Assembly (NCBI RefSeq): GCF_000716335.1
Contig: NZ_KL591020.1
Span: 49,453 to 113,452 of the forward strand
Origin: Streptomyces sp. NRRL S-118
GTDB lineage: Bacteria > Actinomycetota > Actinomycetes > Streptomycetales > Streptomycetaceae
DNA: 64,000 nt
Direction: 5' to 3'
The translations under genes were made by a program, and so were the position numbers. Below, in pieces: positions 1 through 8,264 of this stretch (position 1 is its first letter; each line of letters starts with the position of its first letter). The notes under the pieces were generated by a model, which saw only the letters and a list, made by a program, of their open reading frames with translations, was not told the DNA's origin and ran no database searches.

Positions 1-132
1 GCAGGGGGGACCCCCATCCGGAAAAACCTTCCCTCGTCCCCGAGGCGCGGACGCTGAACCTGGCTCCGGTGGTGGTGCGCCGGTGCGGCACACCACCCCC
101 CATGACCCAGCGGCGTTCGACGATTGCGGGGA

Positions 133-147
133 GGCCGACCGGTCGGA
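133..147. promoter_or_regulatory. Palindromic site GGCCGACCGGTCGGA
   Basis: The core CCGACCGGTCGG (135-146) is a perfect 12-bp palindrome. The identical 15-bp string recurs at 20331-20345 between the rib operon and the chitinase. Here it lies about 25 bases downstream of the possible leftward -10 box, where a repressor could block initiation or elongation. Confidence 0.35.
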
Positions 148-169
148 CGTCCTGTGGTGGACTCGGCCG

Positions 170-200
170 AACCTACCGGCCGTCGACCGTTCGCTGTCAA
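170..200 (-). promoter_or_regulatory. Possible leftward sigma70-type promoter
   Basis: On the minus strand TTGACA (200-195) is followed after 19 bases by TAGGTT (175-170). The -35 is a full consensus match but the spacer is one or two bases long. It would serve a gene beyond the left edge. Confidence 0.35.
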
Positions 201-308
201 CACCCGTTCGACCTGCGGTGTTTGATCGAACGACCAGGTCAGCGACGAAGATCCGCAGGTCGTGGACGACCCGGGGCACCGGTGGCCGGTGTACCAATTG
301 TCCCCATG

Positions 309-1934
309 TCACTCGTTCGGTCGCACATGGACGGTCCGCCCGCCGACGACCGTGCGCAGGCAGACGGGGAGGTCACGGCCGGGGGTGAGGTCGGGCAGAC
401 CGGGCGTCCCCGAGCGCGGGTCCGTGGACCAGCGGGCGACCCGGTCGTCGGGCGCCTGGACGACGAGTTCACCGGTGCGCCAGACCGCGTAGTCGGCGGG
501 TGCACCGGGCACGAGGATGCCCGCGTCGTCGCGGCCCGTCGCCCGCCAGCCGCCCCGCGTGTGGGCGGTGAACGCGGCCCGCACGGAGATCCGGTGCTCG
601 GGGGTGCGGTGGAAGGCGGCGGCGCGCACGGTGCCCCACGGGTCCAGCGGTGTCACCGGGCTGTCGGAGCCGAAGGCCAGGGGCACCCCGGCGCGCAGGA
701 GCGCCGCGTACGGATTGAGGGTGCGCGCCCGCTCGGCGCCGAGGCGCCGGGCGTACATCCCGTCCTCACCGCCCCAGGCCGCGTCGAAGGCGGGCTGCAC
801 GGAGGCGGTGAGCCCGAACTCGGCGAAGGCGGCGATGGTCTCGGGGGTGAGCATCTCGGCGTGTTCGACACGGTGGCGCGCGGCCCGCACCCGGGCCAGG
901 CCCACGGCCTCGGCGGCCCGGCGCACGCCCTCGACGACCGCGCCGACGGCCGCGTCACCGATGGCGTGGAAGCCCGCCTGGAGTCCGGCCTCGGTGCAGG
1001 CGGTGACATGGGCCGCGACGGCGGCCGCGTCGAGGTGCGCGGTGCCGGTGTGGCCGGCGTCGGCGTACGGCTCGTGGAGGCAGGCGGTGTGGGAGCCGAG
1101 GGAACCGTCGGCGAAGAGGTCGCCCGCCGCGCCGACGGCGCCGAGTTCGCGGATCCGCCGGGCGTCCTTCTCGCCGCTCACGGCCTCGGCCCAGTAGCCG
1201 ACGACGCGCGGGCCGGGCTCCTGGGCGGCGAGGGCCAGCAGCGCGGCGAAGTCCGCCTCGTCCGAGATCTCGGGGCCGGCGCACTCGTGGACGGTGCCGA
1301 TGCCGAGCGAGGCGGCGTGGCGCAGCGCCGCGCGCTGCGCCTCGGCGCGCTGGCCGGGGGTGACGGCGGCGTGCGCGGCGGCGCGGACGGCGTGATGGGC
1401 GGCGGCGGTGAGCGGCTGGTCCGGGTGGTAACCGGTCAGGCCGGTGATCCCGGGGACGCGGTCGAGGAGGGCACTGGTCACGACGGCGGAGTGGACATCG
1501 ATGCGGGGCAGGTAGAGCGGGCGCCCCCCGGTGGCTTCGTCGAGTTCCGCACGCGTCGGGGGGCGCTGCTCAGGCCAGCGCGTGGCGTCCCAGCCGTGCC
1601 CGAGGAGGACCTGGTCGCCGGGGCGCGCGGCACTGTGCGCGCGGACGAGTTCCAGGGCCTCGGCGAGGGTGCGCGCGCCGGACAGGTCGAGGCCGGTGAG
1701 GGCGAGCCCGGTGGCGGTGGTGTGCACGTGCGCGTCGGTGAAGGCGGGGGTCACCAGGGCGCCTTCGAGGTCGATCACCTCGTCCACACCGGAGGCGAAG
1801 GCGTCGGCCGCGCCCTCGGAACCCACCCAGGCGACATGGCCCCGCTCGACGACCATCGCGGTGGCGAAGGGGTCGGCGGGGCTGTGGACGTCTCCACCGC
1901 GCAGGAGCACGGTGCGGTGTGCGGTCTCGGTCAT
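309..1934 (-). CDS. Amidohydrolase family metal-dependent hydrolase (YtcJ-like)
   Basis: The 541-residue protein has the composite amidohydrolase layout: a short N-terminal beta segment, the metal-binding DAHVHTT near residues 67-73, a TIM-barrel, and late metal ligands in GFHAIGDAAV, RHRVEHAEM and FGSDSPVTPLDPW. Length matches the YtcJ/Amidohydro_3 group (about 530-550), which hydrolyses amide-type bonds; the substrate cannot be told. It starts 22 bases after the stop of an Lrp/AsnC regulator and is probably co-transcribed with it, suggesting amino-acid-responsive control. The ATG at 1934 has only a weak ribosome site, consistent with read-through from the regulator. No signal peptide is visible, so it should be cytoplasmic. 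Confidence 0.85.
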   Translation of the reverse strand: MTETAHRTVLLRGGDVHSPADPFATAMVVERGHVAWVGSEGAADAFASGVDEVIDLEGALVTPAFTDAHVHTTATGLALTGLDLSGARTLAEALELVRAHSAARPGDQVLLGHGWDATRWPEQRPPTRAELDEATGGRPLYLPRIDVHSAVVTSALLDRVPGITGLTGYHPDQPLTAAAHHAVRAAAHAAVTPGQRAEAQRAALRHAASLGIGTVHECAGPEISDEADFAALLALAAQEPGPRVVGYWAEAVSGEKDARRIRELGAVGAAGDLFADGSLGSHTACLHEPYADAGHTGTAHLDAAAVAAHVTACTEAGLQAGFHAIGDAAVGAVVEGVRRAAEAVGLARVRAARHRVEHAEMLTPETIAAFAEFGLTASVQPAFDAAWGGEDGMYARRLGAERARTLNPYAALLRAGVPLAFGSDSPVTPLDPWGTVRAAAFHRTPEHRISVRAAFTAHTRGGWRATGRDDAGILVPGAPADYAVWRTGELVVQAPDDRVARWSTDPRSGTPGLPDLTPGRDLPVCLRTVVGGRTVHVRPNE

Positions 1935-1956
1935 GGTGACCAGCCTAGATACGCGC

Positions 1957-2397
1957 TCACACGCGCGGCGGGCGGGCCTCGTACGGAGTGGAGAGGACGA
2001 CCGTCGTACGGGTGGAGACGCCTGACTGGGAGCGGATCCGGGTGAGCAGGTGCTCCAGTTCCAGCGGAGTGGCGACGCGCACCTTGAGGATGTAGTTCTC
2101 GTCGCCGGCGACGCTGTGGCAGGCCTCGATCTCGGAGATGTCGGCGAGCCGTTCCGCGATGTCGTCGGGGGCGCTGGGGTCGAAGGGTTTGACCGAGATG
2201 AACGCCGTGAGCGGCAGGCCGACCGCTTCGGGGTCGACGACTGCGGCGTAGCCGCGGATGACTCCGCGCTGCTCCAGACGGCGTACGCGCTGATGCACCG
2301 CCGAGGTGGACAGGCCGGTGGCCTTGCCCAGGTCGGTGTAGCTCATGCGCCCGTCCTTGACGAGCAACTCGACGATCTGACGATCCAGCTCCTCCAT
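1957..2397 (-). CDS. Lrp/AsnC family transcriptional regulator
   Basis: The 146 residues open with MEELDRQIVELLVKDGRMSY, the N-terminal winged helix of Lrp/AsnC proteins, with recognition helix LSTSAVHQRVRRLEQRGVI. A RAM/effector domain follows (about 65-140, with CHSVAGDENYILKVR). Full length for the family. Such proteins bind DNA as dimers or octamers and respond to amino acids. It lies directly upstream of the amidohydrolase, the likely target or partner. No Shine-Dalgarno precedes the ATG. TAGGTT lies six bases before it, so the mRNA may be leaderless. Confidence 0.92.
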   Translation of the reverse strand: MEELDRQIVELLVKDGRMSYTDLGKATGLSTSAVHQRVRRLEQRGVIRGYAAVVDPEAVGLPLTAFISVKPFDPSAPDDIAERLADISEIEACHSVAGDENYILKVRVATPLELEHLLTRIRSQSGVSTRTTVVLSTPYEARPPRV

Positions 2398-2601
2398 GCG
2401 GTCAACCTATTGCCCCGGACGCCCCGCGGCACAGTCGGCGGCGCCCCGGAGGGGCACCCGCGAGCGCCATGTGACGAATGCCACAGGTTTGCGGACGCGG
2501 TCGCCCGTGACCGGATGGTTATCCGGGAGGACGGAAGGGAATTGGTTGCTGTGGTCGAGGCCGCATGAGCCTGGTCGGCCCACCCGAGGGGGAGATTCTC
2601 C

Positions 2602-2985
2602 ATGCAGGAGCCTGTTGATTCGGTCGAGACGGACGAGCTCGACGCCTATGACACTTTCGAGATGTTCCGGGTCATCTGCCCGGACTGCGCACAACCGATC
2701 GCGCTGCTCGCGGACGAGGAGGTCCTGCCGGAGCACGCGCTGTGCCCCACGCCGTGGAACCCGTTCGTACTGTCGGTGTGTTCCGGCACGGGGCGGCCGG
2801 CCTCGGAGGCGCGTCCCGCCGACGAGTCGCTGGACGTCCAGGAGCAGGACACCGGACTGCTGTTGACGCTCCCCCAGGGGCTCGACTGGCGGACGCAGCC
2901 GTTCTCGCACGTGGGCGGCCCCGGGTCGCGTCCGATCAAGGTGCCGCGCAGGGCGCAGGTGCCGCGGATGCGGCGCGCCGCCTGA
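2602..2985 (+). CDS. Hypothetical protein with zinc-ribbon-like cysteines
   Basis: This 127-residue protein belongs to no family I recognise. The start is supported by a purine-rich GAGGGGGAG about eight bases before the ATG and by strong third-position GC bias. The N-terminal half is acidic and holds ICPDCAQ near residues 29-35, with further cysteines near residues 48 and 60, which could make a small zinc site. The C-terminus is basic (KVPRRAQVPRMRRAA). It stands alone: the upstream regulator is divergent and more than 500 bases without a clear gene follow. It could be a small DNA- or RNA-associated protein, but no function should be assigned. Confidence 0.65.
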   Translation: MQEPVDSVETDELDAYDTFEMFRVICPDCAQPIALLADEEVLPEHALCPTPWNPFVLSVCSGTGRPASEARPADESLDVQEQDTGLLLTLPQGLDWRTQPFSHVGGPGSRPIKVPRRAQVPRMRRAA

Positions 2986-3510
2986 CGTCCTCGCGGCGGC
3001 CACCCGGTCCCGGGTACCGACCTCCTGCACCATCGCCCGGAGCGCGGCGTGGTGCAGGATCGGGCCGTCCGGGTCGCCTCCCGGCCCCGCTCCCGCCGCA
3101 GTGGGCCCGCCGGGCGTCGACGCGGCGGCGCAGCGGGGCCAGCGGGCTCCCGCCGCTCGAGCTCCCGCCGCTCGCGGCCGGACCCGGTCAGCGGTGAGCG
3201 GCAGTCCGTCGACATCCCGGCCGCGGCGTCCGTTGGGCGTCACCAGGAACTGACGCTACGTCAGTCATCGCCGCGGAGACCGGACACGGGCCATCCGGCG
3301 AGCACGCCGGTGGGCGGCCCCGGCACCTTCCCGGCCCCGGCGCCTTCCCGGTCAGGAAGCCTGTGCCGGCCGGCCTGACGCCGGCAGGGACGCGGGCGCG
3401 GAGCCACGGACAAGATCCGCGGGCGGCCGCGGAGTTGGCGAGCGGGAGGCGAACCGGCGCCCGAGTACGGCCGGGGGTGACCAGCCGGGACCGCCGCGCG
3501 TTTGCATTGC
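2986..3510. other. Gene-free stretch with one operator-like palindrome
   Basis: No frame shows coherent codon bias with a ribosome site. The stretch is GC-rich and low in complexity (repeated cccgccgctcg and cggcaccttcccgg motifs). Its one distinctive element is the palindrome at 3249-3265. It may be remnant sequence of a lost regulator gene, but I see no recognisable protein fragment. Confidence 0.5.
3249..3265. promoter_or_regulatory. TetR-type operator-like palindrome
   Basis: ACTGACG-CTA-CGTCAGT is a perfect 7+7 inverted repeat with a 3-base centre, the geometry typical of TetR-family operators. No TetR gene is nearby, so the cognate protein is unknown. Confidence 0.45.
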
Positions 3511-3762
3511 ATGAGCTCGCTGTACTCGACGCACCTCACGAGCGGCTACGGCGTCGGCCACCTGTTGATGCCGTCGGAAGAATCGGTTCCGCACCCCGCC
3601 GCGGATCCGCCCATCTACCGCGCCCTCCTGCGGCACTGGGCCGGCAGCGGTCGCACCGTCCCGGGCCGGCGCGACCAGGAGTGGGCCCGGCTCACCGCGA
3701 CACCGGCGTGGACCCCGCTCGGCGTTCCGGATGCGCGCGAGCCACGGGATCCCAGGGGATGA
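3511..3762 (+). CDS. Possible small hypothetical protein
   Basis: The frame codes for 83 residues from ATG 3511, or 86 from the TTG at 3502, and shows Streptomyces-like GC3 usage. The product is rich in Trp, His and Tyr (residues SSLYSTHLTSGYGVGHLL at the start), which is unusual for a shadow frame. There is no convincing ribosome site. It ends 13 bases before the convergent PadR gene. No family is recognised; it may be a genuine orphan or a decayed gene. Confidence 0.35.
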   Translation: MSSLYSTHLTSGYGVGHLLMPSEESVPHPAADPPIYRALLRHWAGSGRTVPGRRDQEWARLTATPAWTPLGVPDAREPRDPRG

Positions 3763-3775
3763 CGCCCGCCGCCGG

Positions 3776-4345
3776 TCACCGCCGCGCGCGGGCCCGCTGC
3801 CGCTCCCGCAGGACCGCCGCGCTGCGTTCGCACCATTCCTGATTGCCCTGTTCGAAGGCGAGGCCGCGCAGGCAGGTCAGATACGGGCCGATGCGCTCGC
3901 CCTCACGGAGGAACTCCTCCTCGCTGCGGTCCCCGCGGAGCGTGCGCAGGAGCGAGCCGAACAGTTCTACCTTGGCGCGGGCGAAGGCGGCCCGCTCCAT
4001 CAGCTCCGCGATGACCTCATCGGCGCCGACACGGTCCGAAGCCTGGACCTTGACCAGCAGGTCGTCGCGGATGAAGGAGGGCTTGGCCGAGGCGGCGGCG
4101 AACCGGTCCAGCTCGGCGACGCCGGCTTCGGTGACCCGGAACAGGCGCTTGTTGGGCCGGGTGTCCTGGACCACTTCACGGCCTTCGACGAGCCCGTCCG
4201 CCTCCAGCCTGGCCAGCTCCGCGTACAGCTGCTGGGGAAGGGCGTGCCAGAAGTTGGCCACGCCCAGATCGAAGGCCTTGGCCAACTGGTAGCCGCTCAG
4301 TTCGCCGTCCAGCAGCGCCGCGAGCACGGCGTGACGCAGCGCCAT
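3776..4345 (-). CDS. PadR family transcriptional regulator
   Basis: The 189 residues have the PadR plan: an N-terminal winged helix (ALRHAVLAALLDGELSGYQL, then LYAELARLEADGLVEGREV at 40-60) and a C-terminal helical domain (about 95-185) used for dimerisation, as in PadR/Vir proteins. A GGGAGG precedes the ATG. PadR proteins repress efflux or detoxification genes and release DNA on binding phenolics or drugs. It is divergent from the SnoaL-like gene at 4464, and an inverted repeat sits between them, so it probably controls that gene and itself. Confidence 0.9.
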   Translation of the reverse strand: MALRHAVLAALLDGELSGYQLAKAFDLGVANFWHALPQQLYAELARLEADGLVEGREVVQDTRPNKRLFRVTEAGVAELDRFAAASAKPSFIRDDLLVKVQASDRVGADEVIAELMERAAFARAKVELFGSLLRTLRGDRSEEEFLREGERIGPYLTCLRGLAFEQGNQEWCERSAAVLRERQRARARR

Positions 4346-4424
4346 CGGATGCCCTCCCGCCCGTCTCCGTACCGTCCGGCCCTCTATGCGCCGGGACCCG
4401 CCCCATGATACTCAAGGACCGGAC

Positions 4425-4442
4425 TAGTCAGATTATTGACTA
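4425..4442. promoter_or_regulatory. Candidate PadR operator
   Basis: TAGTCA-N6-TGACTA is an inverted repeat in the 118-bp gap between the divergent PadR and SnoaL-like genes, in an AT-rich island. It lies 22 bases before the SnoaL-like ATG. Its placement fits control of both genes by the PadR protein. Confidence 0.5.
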
Positions 4443-4463
4443 TGAGAGCACCGAGGAGACGCC

Positions 4464-4937
4464 ATGGCATCCGCACACACCTTCCGCGCCGCCGTCGAAG
4501 CGCGCGACCTCGCCGCCCTGGAGGACCTGTTCACCGACGACATCCGCCTCTACAGCCCGGTGAAGTTCACGCCCTTCGAGGGCAAGCGCATGGTGCTCGG
4601 GCTCTTCGGCGTGCTGCTGCGCACCTTCGAGGGCTTCCACTACATCGGGCAGTTCGACGGCACGGCCCGGACCAGCACCGACGGAACGGAGGCGCCGTCG
4701 GAGATCCTGCTGTTCCGGGCCACCGTGGACGGCAAGGAGATCCACGGCATCGACATGCTGCAGTTCGACGCGGACGGACGGATCAAGGAGTTCACCGTGA
4801 TGGTGCGCCCCCAGTCCGCCGTCCAGGCCCTGGGCCGGGCCGTCCTCGAGGGGCTGGTCGCCGACGGGCTCGTACCGCGCCCGCCCGCGACCACCGACGA
4901 CCGCCTCGCCGAACAGGGCCGTGTCCGGACCTCTTGA
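4464..4937 (+). CDS. SnoaL-like / NTF2-like domain protein
   Basis: The 157 residues match the cone-shaped NTF2/SnoaL-like fold: an N-terminal helix (SAHTFRAAVEARDLAALEDL), FTDDIRLYSPV, a central sheet with FEGFHYIGQF, and a C-terminal strand DADGRIKEFTVMVRP. Members are polyketide cyclases, ketosteroid isomerases or ligand-binding proteins, so the reaction cannot be read from sequence. GAGGAG precedes the ATG by five bases. It is the divergent partner of the PadR regulator and its probable target, suggesting a role in handling a small aromatic or lipophilic molecule. The tail of about 30 residues is low-complexity. Confidence 0.8.
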   Translation: MASAHTFRAAVEARDLAALEDLFTDDIRLYSPVKFTPFEGKRMVLGLFGVLLRTFEGFHYIGQFDGTARTSTDGTEAPSEILLFRATVDGKEIHGIDMLQFDADGRIKEFTVMVRPQSAVQALGRAVLEGLVADGLVPRPPATTDDRLAEQGRVRTS

Positions 4938-4978
4938 TCCGCTACGAGCCGCACGGCCCGGGGCCACCTGCACGACCG

Positions 4979-5017
4979 CCCCGGCGGCCCCGGCCTGGAC
5001 GGTCGGGGCCGCCGGGG
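4979..5017. terminator. Bidirectional terminator-like stem-loop
   Basis: A perfect 14-bp GC stem (4979-4992 with 5004-5017) and an 11-base loop lie between the convergent SnoaL-like and acyl-CoA dehydrogenase genes. There is no T-run, as is common for Streptomyces terminators. Confidence 0.65.
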
Positions 5018-5043
5018 CGGCGCGGCGGAAGGGCACGGGGGCG

Positions 5044-6216
5044 TCAGCGGGACTCGGGGCCGACGACCTGCCGGGCGATGACCATGCGCTGGATCTGGTT
5101 GGTGCCCTCGACGATCTGCAGCACCTTCGCCTCACGCATGTAGCGCTCGACCGGGAAGTCCGCGGTGTAGCCGTAGCCGCCGAGCACCTGGACCGCGTCC
5201 GTGGTGACCTTCATCGCGGCGTCCGTGCAGAACAGCTTGGCCATGGCCGCCTCCCGCGAGAAGGGGCGTCCCGCGTCGCGCAGCCGGGCGGCGGCGAGGT
5301 ACAGCGAGCGGCCCGCCTCGATCTGCGTGGCCATGTCCGCGAGCATGAACCGCAGTCCCTGGAAGTCCGCGATGGGGCGTCCGAACTGCCGCCGCTGCGT
5401 GGCGTACTCCACGGCCTCGTCCAGCGCGGCCTGCGCGACGCCGATGGCGCACGCGGCGATGCCCAGGCGGCCGGAGTCCAGGGCGGACAGGGCGATCGCG
5501 AAGCCCTGCCCCTCGTCACCGATGCGCCGCGCGTCGGGGACGCGCACGCCGTCGAAGTGGAGCTGGGCGGTGGGCGAGCCCTTCATGCCCATCTTCTTCT
5601 CCGGCGCGGCGGCGGACAGGCCCTCGGCGTCGCCCGGCACCAGGAAGGCGGTGATGCCGCGGGGGCCCTCGACGCCCGTTCGGGCCAGGACGGTGCAGAA
5701 GTCGGCGACGCCGCCGTGGGTGATCCACGCCTTGGTGCCGCTGATGACCCAGTCGTCGCCGTCGCGGACGGCCTTGGTGCGCAGCGACGCCGCGTCGGAG
5801 CCGGAGGACGGCTCGGACAGGCAGTACGCGCCGAGCAGGCCGCCGCCGAGCATGGCGGGCAGGTGCTCGCTCCGCTGCTCCTTGGTCCCGTAGGAGGCGA
5901 GGGCATGACAGGACAGGGAGTGGACGCTCACGCCGAGGCCGACGGTGAGGCGGGCGGCGGCGAGCTCCTCCAGCACCTGGAGGTAGACCTCGTACGGCTG
6001 GTCACCGCCGCCGAAGCCGGAGTCGTAGGGCAGGCCGAGCAGTCCCGACTCGGACAGCAGCGTGAAGACCTCGCGCGGGAAGTGGCCGGCGTCCTCCTCC
6101 TCCGCCGCCCGGGGAGCGATCTCCCGCTGGACGATGTCGCGCACCAGGGCGATCAGATCCCTGGACTCCTCGGTGGGCAGCTGGCGTTCCACCGGCTGCC
6201 GGGCGCGGTCGGACAT
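5044..6216 (-). CDS. Acyl-CoA dehydrogenase
   Basis: The protein is 390 residues, a normal family length. It has an N-terminal helical domain, the FAD/substrate signatures YCLSEPSSGSDAASLRTKA (about 130-148) and WITHGG, a middle beta domain, and the C-terminal helical domain with RRQFGRPIADFQ and QVLGGYGYT. The catalytic base is probably the Glu in IVEGTNQIQR near the end, as in short- and branched-chain dehydrogenases. It uses FAD to make trans-2-enoyl-CoA and passes electrons to ETF. GGGAGGAG precedes the ATG. The gene stands alone; a role in branched-chain amino-acid or fatty-acid breakdown is likely. Confidence 0.93.
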   Translation of the reverse strand: MSDRARQPVERQLPTEESRDLIALVRDIVQREIAPRAAEEEDAGHFPREVFTLLSESGLLGLPYDSGFGGGDQPYEVYLQVLEELAAARLTVGLGVSVHSLSCHALASYGTKEQRSEHLPAMLGGGLLGAYCLSEPSSGSDAASLRTKAVRDGDDWVISGTKAWITHGGVADFCTVLARTGVEGPRGITAFLVPGDAEGLSAAAPEKKMGMKGSPTAQLHFDGVRVPDARRIGDEGQGFAIALSALDSGRLGIAACAIGVAQAALDEAVEYATQRRQFGRPIADFQGLRFMLADMATQIEAGRSLYLAAARLRDAGRPFSREAAMAKLFCTDAAMKVTTDAVQVLGGYGYTADFPVERYMREAKVLQIVEGTNQIQRMVIARQVVGPESR

Positions 6217-6424
6217 TAGGGCGCTCTCCTCCCTGTCGGGCGCTGCGACGGACGCGCGCGACTAGGGTGGGCGGCGCCGCCGATCTCACTGCCACACCGA
6301 TGCTGCCCTTCCGGATCACGGAAACGAGCTGGCCAGCGGCTGTGGCGCGTTGAGTATGCCCGATCAGCGGGCTCCCGTCACGGGGTGGAAGGGAGCGCTC
6401 CGCCGGGGCGGCGGAGCGAGGGGG

Positions 6425-6565
6425 TCACATGAGGCCGGCGCGGGTGACGAGCATGGCGAACAGGACGACGAGCACCCAGCCCAGGATGTGCTCCAGCAGC
6501 TGGGGGCCGTCGTCCTTCGGGCCTCCGGTACGGACGCGGGGGGCGGCAGCGGCGGCAGTGGTCAT
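6425..6565 (-). CDS. Small single-pass membrane protein (46 aa)
   Basis: From the ATG at 6565 the frame gives 46 residues: a short Ala/Gly/Pro tail containing KDDGPQLLEH, then a hydrophobic segment HILGWVLVVLFAMLV (about 26-40) that could span the membrane once. A longer frame reaches 6688 but has no better start. GAGACGCC precedes this ATG. The gene lies between a secreted peptidase and an acyl-CoA dehydrogenase on the same strand. No family is recognised. It resembles the orphan small membrane proteins common in Streptomyces; it could modify a neighbouring membrane complex, but there is no direct evidence. Confidence 0.5.
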   Translation of the reverse strand: MTTAAAAAPRVRTGGPKDDGPQLLEHILGWVLVVLFAMLVTRAGLM

Positions 6566-6694
6566 GGCGTCTCGCTCTGCGTGTGAGTGGGGTGGTCCGG
6601 CCGGGGATGTCCCCCGTCGCCAGACCACAGTGCCAGCGAGGGCGGCAATGGGGGTAGAGACGTTCATCACGCCCTCGCTGCCGGGCACATGGGA

Positions 6695-8152
6695 TCAGCG
6701 GACGCCGACCGCCTCCAAGGCCTTGCGCTGTGCGGCCGTGGGGCGGGCCGGCCAGTACAGGTAGCAGACGCCCCCTGTGCCGGAGACCACTTTCCCGGAG
6801 GCGTTGTGGCGCTTCGTCCGCAGCCAGATGTTCTCCCACTCGCGGCGCCGGTAGACGCGCCGCACGGCCTCGTTCGTGGGTGACGCCGGGTCGTTGGCGA
6901 TCACGTCCCCGTCCTGTGTGAACCCGATGACGGTCATCAGGTGGCCCGCCGTGCCGTAGCCCGCGCCCGTCAGCTCCTTCTCCAGGAACGACTGGGACGT
7001 GATCGCCGGGATCCCGGCGCGGATCAGCGCCTCCAGTTCGGTCAGGGAGCGCAGCCGGGTGACGACGGCGTTCAGGTCGTCGTACGTGGCGGCGTAGGCG
7101 GCGTTGAAGGACCAGTTGCCGCACCCCTCGTACTGGTGGTCGTAGGTGTGGCGGGCCGCGTGGCAGACCTGAGGGTCGGCGAAGGCCGGGTTCACCCAGG
7201 CGAGCTCGGCCGCGGTCGGCCGGCGGCCCCAGTACTCGATGATCATCTGGGACGAGGTCGGGCTGCACCACGCCTCGCCTCCGTTGGCGTACTCCGGGTA
7301 CTGCCCGATGTGGGTGTGCTGCGAGTAGCGCGGGACGACCAGCTCGCGGGCGGGTCCCGGCTCGGAGGCGGGCACCGTGAAGCGGTCCGGGACGTCGGAC
7401 GCCATCGCGCCGAGCCGCCACACCCTCGGGGTCAGCCGGCTGCCGGGTGTGCGGTGGAGGGTGAGCCGCAGCCGGTACGAGACGACGCGCAGCCCGCTCG
7501 CGGCGTCGCCGACGGCGAGGGTGTCGGTCCAGACCGCGCTGCGGCCGTCGCTCTGGCCGTCGACGGAGGTCCGCCGGATGTCGCCGTCGCCGGCCGCCCA
7601 GCGCCCCATCACGAACCAGGGGGTGTCGGTGCCGTCCGCGTACCGCCCGCTCAGCTCCACGGTGATCCAGGTGCCGGACGGGGTGTCGGCGTTCCAGGAG
7701 GCGATGAGCTCGGTGGCCGGGACGGACGGGGTGTGGCGGGGGGAGGTCCAGGTCGCGTACTCCCAGGTGGCGGTGCGTCCCGTGTGCGGATCGGTGTAGT
7801 CGGTACGCCCGGCCGGGTCGGTGATCACCAGAGCGGGCCGCAGGTCGGCGACGGGCGACGTGCCGGCGTGCGTGCCGGAGCGCCAGTCCGTGTACGAGGT
7901 CCAGGAGCGGTTGTCGATGCCGCCGGCCGCCCGCGGCTCGCCCTGCGGAGCAGGAGCGGCGGCGCCGGTGGCCGGAGCCCCGGGCACGGGGACCGCGGAG
8001 GCCGGGGCAGCGGAGGCCGCGGCGCCCCCCGCGACGGCCAGCGCCGCCGCGAGCACCGCCCTGCGCGGCGCGGCCGGCGGCAGCGACGAAGGCCCGGCGG
8101 AGGCGGAAGCGGAGGAAGGGAGGGAGGGGGACGGGGAAGGGGACTCGGTCAT
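6695..8152 (-). CDS. Secreted C39-like cysteine peptidase
   Basis: From ATG 8152 the product is 485 residues. It begins with a Ser/Pro-rich leader and APRRAVLAAALAVAGGAAAS, which looks like a Tat- or Sec-type signal with paired arginines, so export is expected. The middle (about 95-270) is beta-rich. The C-terminal 200 residues form a papain-like domain of the peptidase_C39_2 type: catalytic Cys in GEAWCSPTSSQMI, His in GTAGHLMTVIGFTQDG and Asp in ANDPAS. Substrate unknown; related Streptomyces proteins are extracellular. It is divergent from a P-loop kinase. The longer upstream frame to 8485 overlaps that gene and was not used. Confidence 0.85.
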   Translation of the reverse strand: MTESPSPSPSLPSSASASAGPSSLPPAAPRRAVLAAALAVAGGAAASAAPASAVPVPGAPATGAAAPAPQGEPRAAGGIDNRSWTSYTDWRSGTHAGTSPVADLRPALVITDPAGRTDYTDPHTGRTATWEYATWTSPRHTPSVPATELIASWNADTPSGTWITVELSGRYADGTDTPWFVMGRWAAGDGDIRRTSVDGQSDGRSAVWTDTLAVGDAASGLRVVSYRLRLTLHRTPGSRLTPRVWRLGAMASDVPDRFTVPASEPGPARELVVPRYSQHTHIGQYPEYANGGEAWCSPTSSQMIIEYWGRRPTAAELAWVNPAFADPQVCHAARHTYDHQYEGCGNWSFNAAYAATYDDLNAVVTRLRSLTELEALIRAGIPAITSQSFLEKELTGAGYGTAGHLMTVIGFTQDGDVIANDPASPTNEAVRRVYRRREWENIWLRTKRHNASGKVVSGTGGVCYLYWPARPTAAQRKALEAVGVR

Positions 8153-8264
8153 GGCGGAATGACCCCCAGACGGGTGTACGGACGGGGCGACGAGCGCACG
8201 ACGGGTGCGCCCACTATCCCGTTCCGGACCGTGCCCGGCCAGCAACCGCGCGTCGCGTCGCGCC

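Larger units (their letters stand above)
1..308. other. Gene-free left edge
   Basis: I see no convincing coding region before the amidohydrolase stop. The stretch holds a possible leftward promoter (170-200) and a 15-bp palindromic site (133-147), each listed separately. Frames open on the plus strand here are antisense shadows of the amidohydrolase. The region probably serves as the 5' region of a gene lying left of the window, but that gene's start cannot be placed. Confidence 0.5.

Noticed and set aside
69..2045. Long plus-strand frame opposite the amidohydrolase
   Set aside because: Antisense shadow, low-complexity Gly/Arg/Val product, no ribosome site; the minus-strand gene has all family motifs.
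2407..3243. Minus-strand frame of 278 codons over the zinc-ribbon-like gene
   Set aside because: Arg/Pro-rich shadow; the plus-strand frame has a ribosome site and better codon bias.
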